Shown here: positions 1-11,800 of the stretch, one piece after another
Layout: each line of letters starts with the position of its first letter
Numbering within the stretch: the stretch's first letter is position 1
Origin: Hydractinia symbiolongicarpus
Taxonomy: Eukaryota; Cnidaria; Hydrozoa; Anthoathecata; Hydractiniidae
Assembly: GCF_029227915.1 (NCBI RefSeq)
Contig: NC_079885.1
Coordinates: forward strand, 26,845,001 to 26,909,000
Direction: 5' to 3'
Length of the DNA: 64,000 nt
Translations under genes and position numbers: made by a program
Notes under the pieces: model-generated
The model's input: only the letters and a program-made list of their open reading frames with translations
The model's database searches: none
What the model was told of the DNA's origin: nothing

Positions 1-399
1 CGAGTGCATTTTTTCTGCCGAAGGACTGCCGAAGTGATTTTGAAAAATTGCGAAGTTACTTCGGCAATTATTTGCCGAAGCTAGTATATCTGAAATTCGA
101 AGACTGTAAGTAAATAAATAATTTTTTCGTTAGCTTCTTTTTTTCTTTCAAACCAAACCATAGTGTTGCAACAGGAGAAGCTGCAGTAAAACAGCAGCAA
201 TTAATTAGAGTACTTTTACAACAGAATGTTGAACCCAAACTATATTCAAGTATGGAGAGAGTTTAAATGGAAATCCACTGATATGGTTAAAGTTTTTGTC
301 AGTTATGTCAAATATTTTTAAACCATAACAAAAGTTGATAAATTAGTTAAAAAAAATCAAGCCATGGCTTAAAAACAAATTAAAATATGAAACTAATAC
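1..399 (-). other. RBL intron 1 (partial) with a small inverted repeat
   Basis: This is the intron that follows the first RBL exon and continues past the left edge. No second RBL exon is visible; a segment resembling the conserved H-W-L-A-C region of p107/p130 was looked for on the minus strand and not seen. Bases 15-80 contain several copies of a TGCCGAAG-like motif, including an 8-bp perfect stem (28-35 with 58-65), so a decayed repeat probably sits here. Confidence 0.5.
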
Positions 400-558
400 C
401 TCAAGTGTCACATTACGATTTATTTGTTCAAATTCATCCCATGCTTTTGTTTTGATGCTTTCATTTAGGTCCAAGTCATTACAAATGACATCAAACTGTG
501 TTTTAGCGTCACCTTCTTTGCTTTTTTGATCAGAAGTATCAATAATATTGTTTGCCAT
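400..558 (-). CDS. RBL: Retinoblastoma-like pocket protein (p107/p130 type), first coding exon only
   Basis: Seen: an ATG at 558 reading leftwards gives 53 codons ending at a consensus donor (exon base 400, GT at 399-398, phase 0). From about residue 22 the peptide FDVICNDLDLNESIKTKAW and the following DEFEQINRNVTLE match the start of the p107/p130 N-terminal domain: phenylalanine, Cys-x-x-Leu, the L-N-x-(D/E)-E segment, the Ala-Trp, and a T/S-L-E just before the first intron. Family knowledge: these proteins bind E2F-DP (DREAM complex in animals) and repress cell-cycle genes in the nucleus; the pocket domain would lie in later exons left of the window. The frame stays open to 343, but that part is intron. 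A branch-point-like ATTAAC and T-rich tract ending in AG lies just upstream (about 584), so the 5'UTR is probably spliced. RB1 itself is less likely because the N-terminal match is to p107/p130. Confidence 0.85.
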
Positions 559-569
559 ATTTTTTTATT

Positions 570-600
570 TTTTTCCCTAAAAAAACAGTTAATATGAAAT
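570..600 (-). promoter_or_regulatory. 3' splice site upstream of the RBL start codon (5'UTR intron or trans-splice acceptor)
   Basis: Read on the minus strand, an ATTAAC branch-point-like motif is followed by an unbroken run of T and then TTTAG, about 26 bases before the ATG. It has the form of the acceptors used in the other genes here. It implies either a non-coding first exon further right or addition of a spliced leader. No donor partner was located. Confidence 0.5.
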
Positions 601-3600
601 CTGACGAGTCAGGAATACCTTCCTCTAAATTAACTATAAAAAACATGTCAGCATAAAGTTACTGACAGCAGAGTTATTTGCGAGAAAAATTAGACGGCAA
701 TTGATGACTTAAAAAAGTGAAGGACAGGCAGTTTTGCAAGAATTCTGGAAAAAAATGGTTTTTTAGTGTAGAAAAGCAGGCAAAAATATAACGAGGAGAA
801 AATTAAGTAGCCCTGAATAATATTTTTTCGATTGTCAAATATTGTAAGCTTCAAGTATATACATCATTAACGAGTTTACGATCGCATATGAGTAGAATAA
901 ATAGAAAGATGGCTCCACAAACGCAATGATTTTATAATTTTGGCAAACTTAATAAAGACACAAAGTAACAAGTATTGTTGGTAACTAATTATTTTTGACA
1001 TTATTAAATACTTAATTGTAAGCAATTAGAATAATTTACAAGGATTCTACACCACTTAAAGCAATTATCTATAAAAGCGAACAAGTGCACAGCAACACAT
1101 CTAAATACTCATCCATTTAATGTCATCCTCACAATGACTCTTAAGCCAGAAAAATAAAAGACATATTACGAAAAAAACCCAAAAACGTTAAACACTTAAT
1201 TAAAAACGCTGTGACTATCGTTAACCATTACAAAGTTTCGTTCTTATCAGACATTGTCTAGACTGTTGTAATTAAAGAAAAAATGATTAATTTCAGCAAA
1301 ATAATTTGTAGCGTGTTCCTAAAGTGCGTTAGAAAGTTGTTTACACCAAACAGAAATAGAAAGAGGACCACAAAAATAATGCAATGGAATTTTTACAGTG
1401 GATAGATTATTTTTTCCCCACACTATGGTTGAACCGCAGAGAAAAAAGATTGCAACATAAATTATTTTTCCTGAAATCACTCAAATATTGACAAAATGCA
1501 AGGCTTTCTGCATTTTCTTAGAATAAAAAAATGACAAATGTTTTGGATTAGCAATTGTTTGCTCTACCTTAAGCGATACAAAGCAAGACTAGTTAGTAGT
1601 TTTTCCATATTTTTATAAAAATAACTCTTTGACTTCATTTTAGGTCTTTAAACAAAAAGCTCTGAAAATCCAAGACAGCATACACAAGCCATTTCTTAAA
1701 AAAACTATGCCAGAGCTACAAAACCACCCCCTAAAAAATTATGAGTGATATGGTGTGCGAAAAATCACACTAGCAAGCGAAATTTACAAGTGCGATGTGA
1801 ATGTGTTTCACACTAACTATTAACATATGTTATTTAAGCTGTATAGAAATGGTGTTTAAATACTAAGGAATCGTCTCCACGATTGCTTCAATTCGTATAA
1901 TACTTTATTTGAATTGATCTCTATACGATTTTAGAAAGTGAAAATACCGATGTGGATTGTTTAAAAATCATAAAAACGACATCGTAGAAAGCAAAAATAT
2001 AAAGCAAAGAGATCGATGTAGATCGTTTAAATATGACGAAAGCTTTTTTCATCACTCTATAGCTAATACTTTAGAAAAAGAAAAAATTCACGAGTGCGGG
2101 CGAATGCGCGTGCAATCGCACTCATCTCAAGGAATACAACGATTACTACTAATTAACTGCTGATTTTTTAAAAAAAGATATGCTTTGTGACAATTGCTTA
2201 TTATGTGCTTTGAGAAAAATCAACAAAAATGATAATCCAATTATTTCCACCTTGTTAACTTGTGTAAGAGATCTCTTAGCTATTTTAACATAAGTTTTAC
2301 TAGAGAAAGAAACATCCCTTTATACATGTCATAAAATCGTTTTTTATTATGTTTACATATTCTTATTTTTTAAAAATAATTATTGTTGTGTAATTGTTAA
2401 ATAGAAAGAAACTTACTTACACAATTGCAGTAATACCCTTCTAAATTATGCTTTAAATTCTATTTTTTAATGATGCAAAAGGCTAAATTTATTACATTAG
2501 GAAGGTATACTTATAATTATAGAATTCTATTTTCTTTATGATAATAACTGCCCCCAACATACTTGTTGCTATGCTTCCAGTATGCATTTTTTAATTAAAT
2601 TTTAATGGTAATAAAAAAACCCTGTCTGTCCAGACTAAGATTGGCTTTTCTGTGAAATACATGGTTTTAAATTAAAGCAATGTACTTTCACTGAATTTAT
2701 CAGTATAAAAAATTTTGAGTTTTCCAGAAATTTAAATTTTAACTTTAGATTTCAAGAACAACAATAAAGACCTGTGTCGATTTGATTAGATGTGACCAAA
2801 TTGTAATGTTCAAAACAGACTAACATTACTCATTTTAAAAATTAATTTTCAAAAATTTTAGAAAAGGTCAACCAATCAATTTGACAAAAACTAAGTAATT
2901 TTATATGAAAAAAAAATTTAATAATAAATTTAATTTAATAATAAAATAATTTGGCTAAAATAATCAATGAATGGTTTTTAGAATAGTCTCTTTGGAATGA
3001 AAAGAGTGGAAGACACATTTCAACTCTCCCATTTTTGACAAAAAACCTCCTGCAACATTTAACAGCAACGTTTAATAAAAATCTATTTAAAAAGATTTAA
3101 CTGATCAGTTAAAGTTTTTCTTTTCTTCTCCATTTGGTTACAGCTTTTGTTGCCTGACCTGGATTACTGATGTAGGGAGTGCCACCCTTTTGTTTAAGGT
3201 AAATGCAAGAAGGTATGTTTTTTGCTCTAAAATTTGTATAATTTCATAGGAGTTTATTTCTGGTGTGTGAGTTGAATTAACAGCATAGGTTATGCTTAAC
3301 CTATGATTGGTAGAAATGCTTAAAAAGAAAGAAAACAATCAAGTTTGTTGATAACTTGTGAAATAATCACTCTACAGATTTGGTGTTGCATGATAAACAT
3401 TTATATACATATGGTTACAAGCCATAGGCAAAAATTTACAAATGCCATATATACTTTTTTAACTGAAACTTATCCACATTTTTATTGGGAAAACTTGATA
3501 ACTTAATTTTTTTCTCTATCTAAATCAAGTCAAAGAATAAAAAGTTGGTCAATAGAATAAAAAGTTGTATATACCTCCGATTTTATAAAACACTGGGGTG

Positions 3601-3640
3601 GAAGCAATGAACACAATATAAATGAGGCTAATTCCTTTCT
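600..3640. other. AT-rich intergenic or 5'UTR-intron DNA without recognisable genes
   Basis: Only short ORFs of fewer than 70 codons occur, with no recognisable protein similarity and no convincing exon with paired splice sites. Composition is strongly A/T with many homopolymer runs. A short segment at 1720-1960 is less AT-rich but gave no identifiable feature. This stretch may be the 5'UTR intron of the RBL gene. Confidence 0.5.
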
Positions 3641-3649
3641 TGCAACTAA

Positions 3650-4835
3650 CTTTTAAATCAAGTTAGGCTCTTTGCAGATGATACCAACCTGCTAAATATT
3701 AGTAAGTCCGCTAAACAACTAAATAAACATCTTAACTTGGATCTCAAATTCCTTTGTCAATGGCTCAATGCAAATAAAATCTCATTAAATAAATCTAAAA
3801 CTGAACTTGTTATTTTTAAAACTCCGTTAAAACCAATTTTATTTAATTTTAAATTTCTAATCAATGGAACTAAAATCGTTCCTAGTGATACTGTCAAATA
3901 CCTTGGTATAACTCTTGACTCAAACCTCTCCTGGAAATCTCAAATTAACATCACCATCTCCAACCTCAAAAAATCTAATGGAGCACTTGCCAAAGCTTGT
4001 CATTTTGTTCCAAAATGTGTTCTTCGTCAAATTTATTTTGCTATTTTCTACTCCCAAATACAATATTGCTCCTTGGTATGGGGCCAAAAATCTTCTCTTA
4101 CCCGTCGAATAGAAATTTTACAAAACCATGCTATCCGTATCATCTCTTTTAGTACTTTCAATGCTTCTCCTACCCCACTATACGGGAACCTTAACTTAAT
4201 TAAATTCTCTGACATGATCTGTATACATAATATAATTTTCCTACTGAACCTTTATTATAAAACTCTTCCTATTAGCCTCATCAATACTTTCGCAATCGAC
4301 TTCGCCCATTCCCACCACACCCGTGCTGCTGACAAAGGCTTTTTGAATCTACCTCTTGTTCATTCAACTGCGTTTGGTAAAAAGTCTGTTAAGTTCTTTG
4401 CAATAAACTCATGGAACCGTCTTCAAAATTCCTTACCCTTTAAAATCTTGAGTAAAAATACCTCTGAGCTAAAAATTTTTTTACATAGTCACTTTATTAA
4501 CACATATAAAATCTAATTACAATTTTATTTTATTTCACCCAGTCCAAATTCCTTTTTCCTGCTTGAAGGTTTGTTTTAAGCAGCTTCCAGACATTTCATG
4601 CTATTTTTGACTTTGACTCTGTGATATCCTCGTCTGAATGTTCGTCTTGTCCCTGTGTTGTCCTGTGGCTTCGTCCTACCTGTTGTTCTCCCAGGTAGCT
4701 AGCACGTTATTTAAGCACATAAAGTGCTTTGTGCTAGTTATCCTTTTATTAGGTAAATGTTCAATATATTTTTCATATTATATATTTTCATTGTAAACTC
4801 CTAATAGAAAATAAATCTCTCTCTCTCTCTATGTG
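3650..4835 (+). mobile_element. 5'-truncated APE-type non-LTR retrotransposon: reverse transcriptase C-terminus plus 3' tail
   Basis: Translation is continuous from the reverse transcriptase catalytic box LFADDTNLL (starting at 3668) to a stop at 4514-4516, about 280 codons. Recognisable features are FADD, the downstream W-L-N-x-N-K-I-S-L-N-x-x-K-T segment, K-Y-L-G-I-T-L-D, and the C-terminal region Y-C-S-L-V-W-G followed by I-L-Q-N-H-A-I-R-I. These are typical of CR1/L2/Jockey-like elements. Everything upstream of the FADD box is missing, so this is a dead 5'-truncated insertion. A 3'UTR follows and ends in a (TC)n microsatellite at about 4816-4832, a usual non-LTR tail. The same family appears inverted at 21470-24600. 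The coding frame is still open, suggesting a fairly recent insertion. Confidence 0.88.
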
Positions 4836-5015
4836 CATGATCATCTTCTGGTAAGCAGCATCCTAGTTCATATAATATGTTTAAGTTTGTGAATTTAACA
4901 GCAACTTAGGCCAGCTGCCTAATCTTTTTTTAATTCACACCTTTTTGTGCATATATTATCAGCAATCTCTAACATTACTTGGCAGGCCTAAAAGATACAA
5001 ATGAAGCTGAGGGGA

Positions 5016-5245
5016 AAGGACGTAGTGTATATTTGTACGCACTTTTGCGTACGTATATGTTTATCCGCTATTCGTACGTAAAGTACTTGAGGGTTAGGGT
5101 TAGGATTCTTTTTTCATTTTTCCCTGTGTAAATATGTCATATATTACGTATGAATAGAGCTACGCACTATTAATACGCACTTTACGTACGAATAGTGGAT
5201 GAACATATATGTACGCGCCATATTAAAGTGCATGCGAATATACAG
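5016..5245. repeat. Fold-back (MITE-like) element with short TTAGGG tract in its loop
   Basis: The left arm (about 5025-5087) and right arm (about 5165-5240) are imperfect inverted copies sharing stretches such as CTATTCGTACGTAAAGT and several GTACG motifs. The loop carries GAGGGTTAGGGTTAGG at 5088-5103, two to three TTAGGG-type units. It has no coding capacity. I could not fix exact ends or a target-site duplication. Confidence 0.6.
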
Positions 5246-5820
5246 TTCCGGGAAAGGAGGGTGGCACAAAATGTATTGTGGGGATTTTAACATGAACACA
5301 GCTCTATAAATCAAAAGACATCTATCTCAAGAATGTTTTTCTTAATAGGAGAGATTATCATTCTTAAGAACATTGCCCAACTTTGTCGAGCTTACAGAAA
5401 ATTTTGGTCTCAGCATTTCAAACACCTCGTTTTTGGAATAAAATAACCAATTATATATATACGTAAAGAGATAGAAAAATGTAACCTTACATAACAGGCA
5501 GAAGAGAAAAAGATCTCTCTTTATTAGTGAGCTCTTTTTGTTGCCTTTAAGTGAAGTTGGGCTAACCTGCTGAGAAAGCGTATAAACAAAAAACATCTGT
5601 ATACGTGTGATAGACCTGCAAAAAATTAGAGACATATAGCTAGTAGTTAGCTAGGAATTCTTTACAATTCAGCAAGAGACACTAGCTAAAACTAGCCCAG
5701 AGACTGTGACAGGCACAAATAAATCTTTGTCCTGGAACATATTCTTATTACGATAGCTACGATAAACTTTTAAGCGTATAAAAAAATCATTTAAAGCAGA
5801 AAAAGACTAAAAGTTTCGCA
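5246..5820. other. Intergenic DNA, nothing recognised
   Basis: No exon-like ORF with splice sites and no clear repeat was found. The longest frame (97 codons, minus strand) is lysine/phenylalanine-rich and resembles random AT-rich translation. Confidence 0.4.
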
Positions 5821-5879
5821 ATTACAGCTTATATATTCCAGTTTCCAGAATTTTTTTCAACCCGTTTGTAAAAGTTTGT

Positions 5880-6080
5880 TTTGACCCGCGAAAGTCTTTG
5901 TTTTGGCGGGAAATACAATGCACGGCGGGTAATTTTTGTATGACGTCCCGTCTAGAAAAACGCCACACACAAAGACAGGAAGAGAGATGAACGACAGTTC
6001 TGCGTCCATTCTTTAGCCCTACTGAACCACCTTTATCGTCAAGAAGGCAAAATGCCATGGAAGCGGCAGGTTTCACAAAG
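5880..6080. promoter_or_regulatory. CpG-containing promoter-like patch with an E2F-type site and a CRE-like motif
   Basis: TTTTGGCGGGAAA at 5901-5913 is a full E2F consensus core, a second GGCGGG lies at 5923-5929, and TGACGTC (CRE core) is at 5941-5947. The patch is clearly richer in CpG than its surroundings. No gene could be confidently attached. Candidates are a non-coding first exon of the RBL gene running left (RBL genes are known E2F targets and that gene has a 5'UTR acceptor at about 584), or an unrecognised small gene. Short ORFs in this patch show no similarity I can name. Confidence 0.4.
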
Positions 6081-7377
6081 CGAAGTGAACGGCGTCCTTT
6101 CGTTCTTTTGAATATAAGTTTGCCGTATAGAAGAAGCTATCTTACCAAACACGACACAGTTATTTACTTTTAAAAAACTCACGGCTGGAAAGAAATCAAA
6201 ATGACTCAAACTCGTCCCAAGGACTAACATCAAGTCCTGATGATTAAGAAAAGAAAAAGTTAATGTCCCACATGTTTTGTTTCTTCGTGGTTCTTATCGA
6301 AACCACATTAAAAAGGGTAACACCAAGAACGACCAAACATCTTTATTCGATATAACTGCCGACAATCTCGTTTACAGGGCATTTCACTTTCTTGATTTAT
6401 TAATTTGGCGCCCCGTAGTAATGGCCCAAAGACCAAGAGACCATGAGGACGAAGGGAGCTCTGATACTTTGACATTTTCCTGCCCAAACACACGCCACAA
6501 ACAACGCAATTTTCCAGTCGTGAATTGATGAAGGTCTAAAACTCTTTAAAATTTTATCAACGATTTTTTCATCAGACATCGTGTATTTTTCTTTTGCGCA
6601 CACAAGCAGTTATCGCTTGTAAACATGATTTTTAAAAATGTAATGTTCGATCATTTGCGCTGGCCTAAAGGCAAGGCGAGTTTCCACTTAAACGATTGTA
6701 GTCGAATCAATTGAATTCAATCGAATCTGCACACGTGTAATGAATATGTACCTTCTCTTGTGCGATCGGCAGCAGTCAAGTGATCAACGTTGATTGATTT
6801 TGAAAGCAGGATTGATTTCTTCTTGTTCTATCGATCAATTCAATTTCAACCAATCAATTTCATTTCAAACAATGACCTTGTGATCAAAAAATGAAAAACA
6901 CCGTCGTAATGTTTATATTATAAATATAAACCCCCCAAATGTAATAAGGACGTTCGGAACGTTTTTTAGAAGCATATTGTTTTGATTCGGGATGACCCGT
7001 GACTCCTTTGAACAAACCTTCTTATGGCTATGATAAGAACAAGTAACTAAAATTATTTTTTGATACAATCCCTATTCTTGAAACTGCAACTCAAAGACTG
7101 TTTTTCCGTTTGCGTGACAACTTCTCTTTAATGTTGTTTATGCTTGTCAAACTTGTATTATCAGTCACATCAACATTGAAAGGATGAAAGTCAGTTTCAA
7201 ATTTTTTGTGTGGGATGATTGTAGATGCCTTTCTTTAAGTGCTACCCTTAAAATAGTCAAGTCACAAACCTAGTTAGCTTCAATACATTGTTTTCGGAAG
7301 GGACCACAACGTCGGATCCAGAGTGTTTGAAGCCCCCATTTGTGGGGCTTCAAAAATCTCTAAAATTTTTGTTCAAC
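6081..7377. other. Intergenic DNA, no supported gene
   Basis: Several overlapping 60-85-codon frames occur on both strands at 6270-6610, but none has a recognisable motif or a convincing splice context. Around 6700-6890 there is a run of ATTGAT/ATTCAAT-type short repeats. Nothing else is identifiable. Confidence 0.4.
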
Positions 7378-7379
7378 TA

Positions 7380-7905
7380 CAGTACACTCCCGATAACTCG
7401 AACCCCCAATAATTTGAACTTCCAGTAACTCGAACTGTTTTTTAATTTCCGTTGAATCTTCACTAATAATTTCTCACAAAAATCACTCGATAGCTTGAAC
7501 CCCTGATAACTCGAACATTCGTTAAGTCGAATCATTTTTCCTGTCCCCTAGACAGAAATTTGTCCGATAACTCCAACTTCAGAGGAAAAATGACCACAAT
7601 CTCAGTAAAAAGTGACAGCATGCGGTGAAGATATTCAACAAAAGCTCAATGCATTCTCAATTTCAATTGACAGAGACGTTACTGCTACAATGAAACACAG
7701 TCACATTAGAACTTCTTTTCAGTGATGTATAATAATGACTGTATACCTTTCTTGTTAGAATAGAAAAGAAAAAAAATTTAATAACTCGAACTATTTACAC
7801 TTATCGGCCAAAGTTCGAGTTATTGAATGCCCCGGTAAGTCGAACATTCGATAACTCAAACTATTTTTAGCTCCCTTGAAGGTTCAAGTTATCGGGAGTG
7901 TACTG
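7380..7905. mobile_element. Non-autonomous pogo/Tigger-like DNA transposon (MITE) with TA target duplication
   Basis: The ends are inverted repeats: the left starts CAGTACACTCCCGATAAC at 7380, and the right is its near-perfect reverse complement ending at 7905. Each end is flanked by TA (7378-7379 and 7906-7907), the target duplication of Tc1/mariner-pogo elements. Inside are many degenerate copies of ATAACTCGAAC in both orientations (e.g. 7390-7530 and 7780-7860), so sub-terminal regions are repeated. At 526 bp without a transposase frame it must be mobilised in trans. The CAGT...CCCGAT start is typical of pogo/Tigger relatives. Confidence 0.85.
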
Positions 7906-7907
7906 TA

Positions 7908-8700
7908 CCTGCCGTTTTGGGAATTGAAACCATACCCTTTCGGACATGAGTCGAGTGGTTTATCAACTGAGCTTACTGATTCCTGAACTGAGCTGACAAT
8001 CCCCAGTCAAATAATCCTCTTATAGTCAGAACTAAAACGTTGTGTCATATCAAATCAGAAAGCAAGAAGAAGCCTAAAGAAGAAAAAGGATTTTGCATTC
8101 GTAGCTGGTGCCGCCTAACAAGGCCTGGGGTACGAGGATAAAAAAAGTTGCCTATGAGGATCCTGATCAAATTCACCTTTAAGTACAGTTCCGAAATGAG
8201 ACAAAACCTTAAAATTGAACACAAAAAGCTAAAAAAAAGATGAAAATCATTGCAAGCGCATGTAAAAAGGATTTGCAATTTTGTTTCTTCTACGAACTTG
8301 CGTCCATAAATGTTTGATTAAGTTGTAAAGTTTTCCAAGACACTCTTAATTGCATAGATTTCTTTTCTCGGGGCGTTTTTTATAAGTTTTTACATAGTAG
8401 ATAGACAAAAACCCTGGTTTAGAAACTTTCGAGTTTCTTAATCATATCTTATTCAGAACGTTATTCTATTGTTCTTTTTTCTAACCGTGCACAACTCAAT
8501 TTCACATTGCGCATATTAAGCAAAGTTTCATAAGAAGTTTAAAATAGTAATCATTAAAGTTATTAATTTTATGATATAGAAGCATTTTTTAACAAATAAA
8601 ATGTTTTCGTTATAATGAAGAGAATTATGTGTTATAATTTTACAAAAAAATTAAAACGTAAAGTCCAGCTATTCTCGCATAATCACAAAAAATGTTAAGG
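7908..8700. other. Intergenic DNA upstream of DNAJC11
   Basis: AT-rich sequence with no recognisable exon, RNA gene or transposon terminal repeats. It may hold distal DNAJC11 regulatory sequence, but no specific site could be supported. Confidence 0.4.
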
Positions 8701-8739
8701 GAAAAATGTGGCTGAATGTGAATGAATTTTTTTGTCTCG

Positions 8740-8816
8740 CTAAAAGTCTCACACATGCGCCATCCCAAGGGCGCCCTTTTGTCTTGCTCCCGCCCCCCTC
8801 CAAAGCACATTTCAAG
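8740..8816 (+). promoter_or_regulatory. GC-rich core promoter / 5'UTR of DNAJC11
   Basis: This is the only GC-rich stretch in the neighbourhood and it abuts the DNAJC11 start codon. It contains CATGCGCC (NRF-1-like half site, about 8755), a 12-bp perfect palindrome AAGGGCGCCCTT (8767-8778) and a C-rich GC-box-like run (about 8788-8802). No TATA box is evident. An in-frame ATG at 8706 would add 37 residues if transcription started further left. Confidence 0.4.
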
Positions 8817-11800
8817 ATGGCAGACCCAGATGCGGACGGTGAAGATGAGTATGAAGAAAACCCAGATTATTATTCCATTCTTAATATCAGAAAAGAGGTA
8901 GACCATATACATTATTTTGTTTATAAATGGAATGCAAAAATACCCATAATTCTATCATGTAAATAACGAGTAAACCAATCACCATATAGTTAAATTTACA
9001 CACATTGCCAGAGAGGTGAGCCGTGTTTAAATAATAATGATATAATTCTTTTATCTGACGGTTAAACACGGATACGCGGCATCATGTTCAAAGAACCTTT
9101 TTGTTCCATCTTGAAGATAACTTCAAAAACTGGGTTTAACTCAAAAAAACATTACCACAACCAGGAAGCATGAGAGAGACAGTTCGGGAGATGACACTAA
9201 AAGGGAAACGGTTTCCATGTTTTATAGGGAAATTCCCATGTCATATAGGGAAATAGTTTCTCATATAGGAAAATTTTTCCTAAACTAATTTTTTTTGATT
9301 TTAATTTGGGTTTTCCCTTTGGGAAACCGTTACCCATTCTCAGAACCATTTTACAGAATTGCGGAAAGAGGCTACAATATTTTTTTTCCTTCAGTGAGAA
9401 TTTGCAGGAAAATATTCCCTTTCTATTGGTTAAAAATTTGTAGTGCGTTTCTTAACCAGCTCGTGCGCAGATTCCTTTTTATTTTGGTGGTTTCCCTAAT
9501 GGGAAATCATTGCCGTATATCTGGCCTGTTTAGGGTGTAACAGTTTCCCAAATTGGAAACTGTGAAGTTTCCCTAATGGGAAACGGTTTCCCAGATGCGT
9601 AGTGGTTTCGCTTTTTGACTCAACTCCTGAACTGAGAAATGTGGGTATTTTACATGGCTAGCCTCATAAATATAGAGGTATATACTCTGTCTATTACTTC
9701 CAGGAGGGGCCATGGCTTTGTTGGGGAGTCCTGGAGTATTTAATGCTCAACGCAAACTCAATTAGGGTCAGCGCCCTGGCAGACAACTTCCTGCATACAA
9801 TGGCTCACACAGTGTGCGCCATCTCCCCAATTTTCCTCTCATGGCTTGGGTTAACCCAGGGTTATGGTAATATTCAATTGATCATATTGAATCACTGCAA
9901 GAGGGAAATGAACCCCAGTCGCCCGCACAAAGCACAAGAGTAATAACCACTAAACTACGTCGCTATAAAAAACTCAAGAAAATGTGGCTTTATATTTGCT
10001 TTATTATTTCTTATTTTACTAAATAAATGTTAAATTTACTAATTCTTGACATTTTTAAACAGGATAAGATAATCGTTTTTAAAAGTGGGAGGTCAGCTTT
10101 AAAGCAATCTATTTTTGTATAACTGAAACTTGCTAATCATTATGGTGATCTAAAAAGACTCACGTAATGAATTTCAAATTGAAATTGAGATATAATTGAG
10201 ATATATACTGTATATGCATTATGTTTTCTGCAAGACAAACTTTTTTGTTCTAAAAACGAACTTTGCCACACTAGAACGCTGCCATAGTTTAACAACTACC
10301 GAAACATTATCTTAAATGGTAAAAAATTGCCAATTGTTGCTTGAAAATTTTCAAAACAGTAGTTCTAAAGATAAAACATTAGTGCTTTACTACAACAAGA
10401 AGTTGTTGTTTTTAATTTTCAAAATAGATGCAGGCTTTTTCAGACAAAAATTTTAAGATTTTTAAAACACTGAACTCTCCTGAATATCCTCCTCGTAAAG
10501 AAAAAAGTTATAAGATGCCTTTAATTTTATAGCAGTCTTTCATTAGGGTGAATGTTCATGTATACTTTTTAGAACTGTATAGCTCTTATATAACATAAAT
10601 TCTATGTAAATGTCTAGAAATTTTATTTTTAGGCCACAGATGAAGAGATCAGGTCTGCATACCGACGCATGTGTGTCACATACCATCCAGACAAACATTT
10701 GGATTTAAAAAATAAACAGGTGTGTTTAAGCAATATTTGTTTATCCTCAAATATGTATATACAAGTAATTATTTACAAATGTATGTTTTTATATACATCT
10801 AAAACTCTGAAAAGATCCTAAGGTAAAGTTCAAACTTTATAAACCTGCATCTCTCCATTTGAGGTCCCCAAATTAGATGTCTTCAAAATTAATAGCTGTT
10901 CAATGGTTGAGTATGTTCACAGTTTATTTCGCACTAAAAATGCATAGGAGAATCAGTTGTGGCAACACTGACAGGCTGCGTCATATTAGGTGCGCAATCT
11001 CGCGCGTACACCTTGGTAGATAGATAGATAGAAAAATAACTTGCCTAAAATATCAATTCATTTCTTAGGTGCGTAAACAATCATGCTCCTAAATAAAACT
11101 GTAGCAATTAATAATTCTTAGAAATCACATGGAAAGAAAAAAGAACAAAAATGCGAGATTGCAAAATTTTTCTTTTAAATAAGGTCACGCGATGTCTAGA
11201 ATATTAAAGAAGAAAAAGATTTGAGTGTTTGAAAGTAAATCGGGAAATCTCATTTATCACTTTTTGAATAAACAGGTAAAACCCATTGATCATTTTTTTG
11301 ACTAAGAAGGTAAAAACGGTAAAACTTCTTTCAAAAGAAAAAGAAGCAGAAATAAAATTCTTTAGAGTACAGAATTGCGAGTAGTGTGGAGAGATGGCAA
11401 CTGTAAAGGGAAATTGTTTGGCCTTAAAAACCTTTATAAATTATAACGTGTCAGATGTAATTGGCTATAAAACCATTGAAAAAGACGGCGCAAAAGTTGT
11501 TAATTTTGTGTGGTGTAAGATGTGTCAAAATTAAAAAGGAGATACTAAATTGTTCTATGATAAAAGGGGCAGTAAAAACCGTAATGCAGGCATATATCGA
11601 AGGAACAAGTTTTGTGACGAATTATCAGGTATGCATTATTTTCAAAAAAATTATCGACCTAACTTTGTTGTGAGATTTGAATGCCACAGTCAAAAACGGT
11701 CAATGCTAATATGAAGAACGTAAGGTATAGAGAACATTAAAGTCAGCCCCTTTCCTCGTGCTGACACTCTTATGCTGGGCTGGTGCATTACACTGAGACT

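Noticed and set aside
6277-6603. Overlapping ORFs on both strands near the E2F-like patch
   Set aside because: Mutually overlapping frames in several phases, none with a motif or good splice sites; random openness in a less AT-rich stretch is enough to explain them.
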